Part shown: in pieces, positions 60,918 to 64,000 of the stretch
Layout: each line of letters begins with the position of its first letter
Numbering within the stretch: position 1 is the stretch's first letter
Assembly: GCF_014639155.1 (NCBI RefSeq)
Contig: NZ_BMFT01000006.1
Location: 1 to 64,000, forward strand
Direction: 5' to 3'
Origin: Paenibacillus segetis
GTDB lineage: Bacteria; Bacillota; Bacilli; Paenibacillales; Paenibacillaceae
Length of the DNA stretch: 64,000 bases
The notes under the pieces: model-generated
Told to the model about the DNA's origin: nothing
The model's input: the letters and a program-made list of their open reading frames with translations, nothing else
Database searches by the model: none
Translations under genes and position numbers: made by a program

Positions 60918-63155
60918 TTATTTAGCTTGGCTATGTTCAACTCTCTGAGCCTTTCCTTCTGCCGTTCCCGGCCAAAACGCCCATTTACCTAACAACATCG
61001 TTATTGCCGGAACGAGCAGTGGACGGACAATAAATGTATCTAGCAATACACCGATGGCGCAAATCGTACCAAAATGTACTAATACCTGAATCGGCAGTGT
61101 GGCTAGGACAGCAAAAGTACCTGCCAATATCAAGCCCGCCGAGGTGATGACTCCTCCCGTTTCCGACACGCCTTCACGAATGGCTTCTTTGAGCGGCATG
61201 CTCTTTCTCTTCTTCCAGATACTAGAGATCAAGAAGATGTTATAATCCTCACCCAATGCAACGAGGAATACGAAAGCATATAGAGGAATGAGACCCTGAA
61301 TCGCACTGGCACCCATTACATCATGAAGAACAAACCACCCTAAGCCAAGAGCCGAGAAGTACGATAATACGACGGTCAAAATCAAATAAATCATCGCAAT
61401 GATCGACCGTAGATAGACTAATAGCAAGATTGCGATCAAACCGATTACGATCGGAATAATCACCTGTTGATCACGTGCATTCGTCTCCTCCGTATCATAC
61501 TGGGTTGAAGTTAGTCCCTGGACCCAAACTTTATCCTCCGGTGATGTTATGCCTGCATCCTTCAAGACCTGCACCGCAACACTTCGTATATCAGGAATAT
61601 GCTTCATCGCTTCATTGGAATAGGGATTCATACTAAATTCTAAGTCTACAGCGTGAATATTACTATTGTTCTTTCCTTGTGTGATATCTGACACTTTGCT
61701 GAGATAAGGTAGATCAGAGAAAGCTTCCTTAAGAGGAACTTCACTACCTTGCGTATCTACCATAAGTTTAACTGGTGCCAGTTCCCCAGGGGTGAATTTT
61801 TCTGCTATAACCGCGAATCCTTCTCTGGAGGGACTTTCTTCGGGAAATGAAGACATGATATCCACAGTATATTCAATGCGGAATGTATTCATAGCAAAAG
61901 CTCCAAGCAGCACTAAAGTAACAACTACAACCATCCACGGTCTTTTTGTAACAATCTTACCGATCCAATTGCCGACTTTTTTATTTGATTTGACGATCTT
62001 GGGCTGAGTCTTCCCATTCTCCCGTGCTCGTTCAGCCTCCATCTCTGGTGTACGGGGAATTTGCGGGAAGAAAGAAACCCTTCCGAAGATTGCCAGCAAT
62101 GCGGGAACCAAGGTAAGGCTCGCAATGCCCATGATCAATATCGAAAGACTAAACGGTATAGCAAAGCGATGTACAGCTCCATACTTAGCGAATAACAATA
62201 CAAGTAATGCCATGACAACGGTAAATCCACTCATCGCAATGGCACCGGATGAGTCCTTGAATGCTCTTACCAGAGCCTTTGTTTTGTCGTCTTCTTCTTT
62301 TAATAGTTGTCTGAATCGCGATATTAGGAACAAGCAATAGTCCGTTCCCGCACCAAACAGCAAGACGGTCATGATCGAGATTGCTTGTGAATCCACTGTG
62401 ATCCAGCCCAAATCAGCCATTTTCCCTAAGATAGGGCTAGTCACTCCATATGCAAAACCTACAGCAATTAAAGGTATAATAGCCAAAATGGGAGATCGAT
62501 AAATTAACAGCAACAGTACCAACACCAATAATACCGTAGCCATGAGTAGTGTCACATCTGCATTAGAGAATAAACCTACTGCATCAAGTGAGACGCCAGC
62601 GGGACCAGATACACGAGCGGATAACTGTCCTTGTTCGTCAAGCTTAACCGAGAATGGATCACTCCCAAATTCAGCCTTCGCTTGCTCCTGAATCTTCGCC
62701 ACTCCAGCCTTAATCTGGTCAGAATCCGTGCTCTTATCGAAAAAGAAAGGTAAGACAATAGCTGAGCCATCCTCGGAAGCCTGCTGTTTCAGTGCAGGTA
62801 AAGGAATACGATCAAAAGGCACCACCAATTTCTGCCCTTCCACTGGATTCTGTGTGAAGTAAGCTGTTAATTTCTGCAGATTCTCATAATCCTCATCGAG
62901 GAGTCCACCATCCCTTTTCCATACGAGTAACGCCGGTAAACCAGCTTCGCTTGGAAACTCCTGTTCAGCCAATAATGTTGCTTGCACCGATGGCTGCTGG
63001 GAATCAAGGTTTGCAGCATTGTTATCTTCTTTCTGATTGACTCCCGGCAATGCTACACTGAGCACCCCTGTAAGTAATATCCATACGACCAGCGTAATCC
63101 ATTTTGTCCTTTTCCCAGCAACAAAGTGGCTTATACTCTCCAGTAAGTTAGCCAT
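60918..63155 (-). CDS. MMPL family transporter (RND-type exporter)
   Basis: A 745-residue RND-type protein with two sets of about six membrane helices, each preceded by a large extracellular loop. Conserved Asp-Tyr pairs appear in LLFGAGTDYCLFLISRF and LGEDYNIFLISS, the proton-relay sites of MmpL-type pumps. It exports lipids or drugs; the cargo is unknown. ATG 63155 is preferred slightly over 63167 by its spacing. It diverges from a TetR regulator that is the likely repressor. Confidence 0.85.
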   Translation of the reverse strand: MANLLESISHFVAGKRTKWITLVVWILLTGVLSVALPGVNQKEDNNAANLDSQQPSVQATLLAEQEFPSEAGLPALLVWKRDGGLLDEDYENLQKLTAYFTQNPVEGQKLVVPFDRIPLPALKQQASEDGSAIVLPFFFDKSTDSDQIKAGVAKIQEQAKAEFGSDPFSVKLDEQGQLSARVSGPAGVSLDAVGLFSNADVTLLMATVLLVLVLLLLIYRSPILAIIPLIAVGFAYGVTSPILGKMADLGWITVDSQAISIMTVLLFGAGTDYCLFLISRFRQLLKEEDDKTKALVRAFKDSSGAIAMSGFTVVMALLVLLFAKYGAVHRFAIPFSLSILIMGIASLTLVPALLAIFGRVSFFPQIPRTPEMEAERARENGKTQPKIVKSNKKVGNWIGKIVTKRPWMVVVVTLVLLGAFAMNTFRIEYTVDIMSSFPEESPSREGFAVIAEKFTPGELAPVKLMVDTQGSEVPLKEAFSDLPYLSKVSDITQGKNNSNIHAVDLEFSMNPYSNEAMKHIPDIRSVAVQVLKDAGITSPEDKVWVQGLTSTQYDTEETNARDQQVIIPIVIGLIAILLLVYLRSIIAMIYLILTVVLSYFSALGLGWFVLHDVMGASAIQGLIPLYAFVFLVALGEDYNIFLISSIWKKRKSMPLKEAIREGVSETGGVITSAGLILAGTFAVLATLPIQVLVHFGTICAIGVLLDTFIVRPLLVPAITMLLGKWAFWPGTAEGKAQRVEHSQAK

Positions 63156-63190
63156 TAATTTTCCCATCTCCCATTTCTCTTTTTTTTGAG

Positions 63191-63206
63191 AGTGACATAT
63201 ATCACT
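63191..63206. promoter_or_regulatory. Inverted repeat, candidate TetR operator
   Basis: AGTGACATATATCACT is a 16-bp inverted repeat (14 of 16) that lies just downstream of the MMPL -10, where a repressor would act. Confidence 0.45.
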
Positions 63207-63212
63207 TTATTA

Positions 63213-63241
63213 ATTATATATACCGGATGGTTAATTATCAA
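63213..63241 (-). promoter_or_regulatory. MMPL promoter
   Basis: On the minus strand TTGATA (63236-63241), a 17-bp spacer and TATAAT (63213-63218). Confidence 0.7.
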
Positions 63242-63276
63242 TCACATAAAAATATTTTTTTATCCAACGCCGTGTT

Positions 63277-63306
63277 TTGTCCTCTTTAAATAGCTTATGA
63301 TATAAT
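63277..63306 (+). promoter_or_regulatory. Promoter of the divergent TetR gene
   Basis: TTGTCC (63277-63282), an 18-bp spacer and TATAAT (63301-63306), 32 bases ahead of the start codon. Confidence 0.6.
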
Positions 63307-63338
63307 AATTCGTTAGTACTAGGTATAGAGGTGATCGG

Positions 63339-63956
63339 ATGAAGCCCTTAAACAAACGGCCCCTGGGAAGGCCTCCCGTACAGCAGGAAGGCTTGCCTAC
63401 CTCCAAACATATTTTATTTAACGCCTCCAAACTCTTCATGGAAAAAGGATTTGAATCCGTTTCAATGAATGAGGTTGCTAAGCAAACTGGTGTAACTAAA
63501 GCAACGGTCTATTATTACTTTCCAACCAAGACAGACTTATTCGTAGCTTCGATGATCGAGGTGCTATCCCGTGTCGACGAACGAATCAGAGTACTTCTAG
63601 AGCAACCCGGCAGCTTCTACAATCGATTGATTCATGTTGCAACAAACTACTTAAAGGTCCCTCAGGTCCATATGGATGGAATGCTTGAAAAAGTGAAACA
63701 CCATTTAACAATAGAACAGCACCAACAATTGATCGCACATGAAAATGCATTATTTCAACGATTGCAGGAGGGCTTTAATTCTGCCAGCAAAAATAATGAA
63801 ATCGTATGCGACAATCCTGTACTAGCCGCTCATATTTTTGTGTCCATGCTAAAGGTTGGGGAACGTAAATATACCGATGATGAGAAATTATTTGCATCCC
63901 CGGAGGAAGCGGCTGAAGGAATCGTATCCTTTCTATGGAGAGGAATTCATAAATAA
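63339..63956 (+). CDS. TetR/AcrR family regulator
   Basis: A 205-residue regulator. The DNA-binding domain (about 22-68) reads LFNASKLFMEKGFESVSMNEVAKQTGVTKATVYYYFPTKTDLF. The rest is the helical ligand domain, with an AefR-like tail. It is divergent from the MMPL exporter and probably represses it, as such pairs usually do. GAGGTGATC precedes the ATG. The 44 bases after it hold only an AAAGGATGAG and an ATG at the window edge, possibly the next gene's start. Confidence 0.88.
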   Translation: MKPLNKRPLGRPPVQQEGLPTSKHILFNASKLFMEKGFESVSMNEVAKQTGVTKATVYYYFPTKTDLFVASMIEVLSRVDERIRVLLEQPGSFYNRLIHVATNYLKVPQVHMDGMLEKVKHHLTIEQHQQLIAHENALFQRLQEGFNSASKNNEIVCDNPVLAAHIFVSMLKVGERKYTDDEKLFASPEEAAEGIVSFLWRGIHK

Positions 63957-64000
63957 TTTGCATGTTAAAGGATGAGAATAAAATTATGGCTTTTGGCGTC

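Overview
The window looks like chromosomal DNA of a Firmicute of the Paenibacillaceae, most likely Paenibacillus. The protein set is that of a spore-forming, low-to-moderate GC Gram-positive: a YyaC-type spore protease homologue, a SigB partner-switching module, a SigY ECF operon, PerR next to YgzB and YgxA, GatCAB, and a YthAB-type cytochrome bd oxidase. Most genes, and the rRNA leader at the left edge, read leftwards on the minus strand. Because rRNA operons normally follow replication, the fork probably moves right to left here. No phage, insertion sequence, CRISPR array or complete RNA gene was seen; the only structured RNA is a lysine riboswitch.

Left part (1-24.7 kb): an rRNA operon leader with tandem promoters runs off the left edge. 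It is followed by ygxA, ygzB, an SH3-GH18 membrane-anchored hydrolase and perR, which has a candidate PerR box. Next come a large DUF4097 membrane protein, a GNAT acetyltransferase and gatCAB. The sigY-yxlCDEFG operon follows, behind a SigY-like promoter. Then come a dedA-thioredoxin-MBL operon, an O-antigen-ligase-like protein, a methyltransferase, yyaC and yfkK (DUF1128), a pirin and an asparaginase.

Centre (24.9-39.6 kb): a general-stress island. Genes for a receiver-PP2C phosphatase, a very large multi-receiver hybrid kinase, a CheR methyltransferase and a second hybrid kinase sit directly upstream of rsbV-rsbW-sigB. This resembles the RsbY/RsbK/RsbM input known from the Bacillus cereus group. 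The module is flanked by small stress-type genes (YtxH, DUF5665, YflT-like, DUF948, DUF1328). At least five sites in this stretch fit a SigB promoter (GTTT-like -35, about 14 bp, GGG-T-like -10), including one ahead of rsbV and a divergent pair serving DUF948 and DUF1328. The simplest reading is one stress-response unit: signals reach the kinases, the phosphatase dephosphorylates RsbV, RsbV frees SigB from RsbW, and SigB transcribes rsbVW-sigB and its neighbours.

Right part (39.8-64 kb): a cation diffusion facilitator, an ABC-F protein, an MBL hydrolase, and cydA-cydB followed by an unlisted 35-residue ORF that closely resembles CydS. Then come CvfC/YpgR, a lysine permease behind its lysine riboswitch, a secreted transglutaminase-like protein and trxB with a glutaredoxin. 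A P1B-4 metal-efflux ATPase has two Fur-family-like repeats in its leader. The window ends with metY, deoC, def, yqkE, two TetR-controlled units (an MBL hydrolase with tandem operators, and a divergent MMPL exporter) and an AHSA1-domain protein. All functional statements come from reading sequence and motifs; no database search was run.
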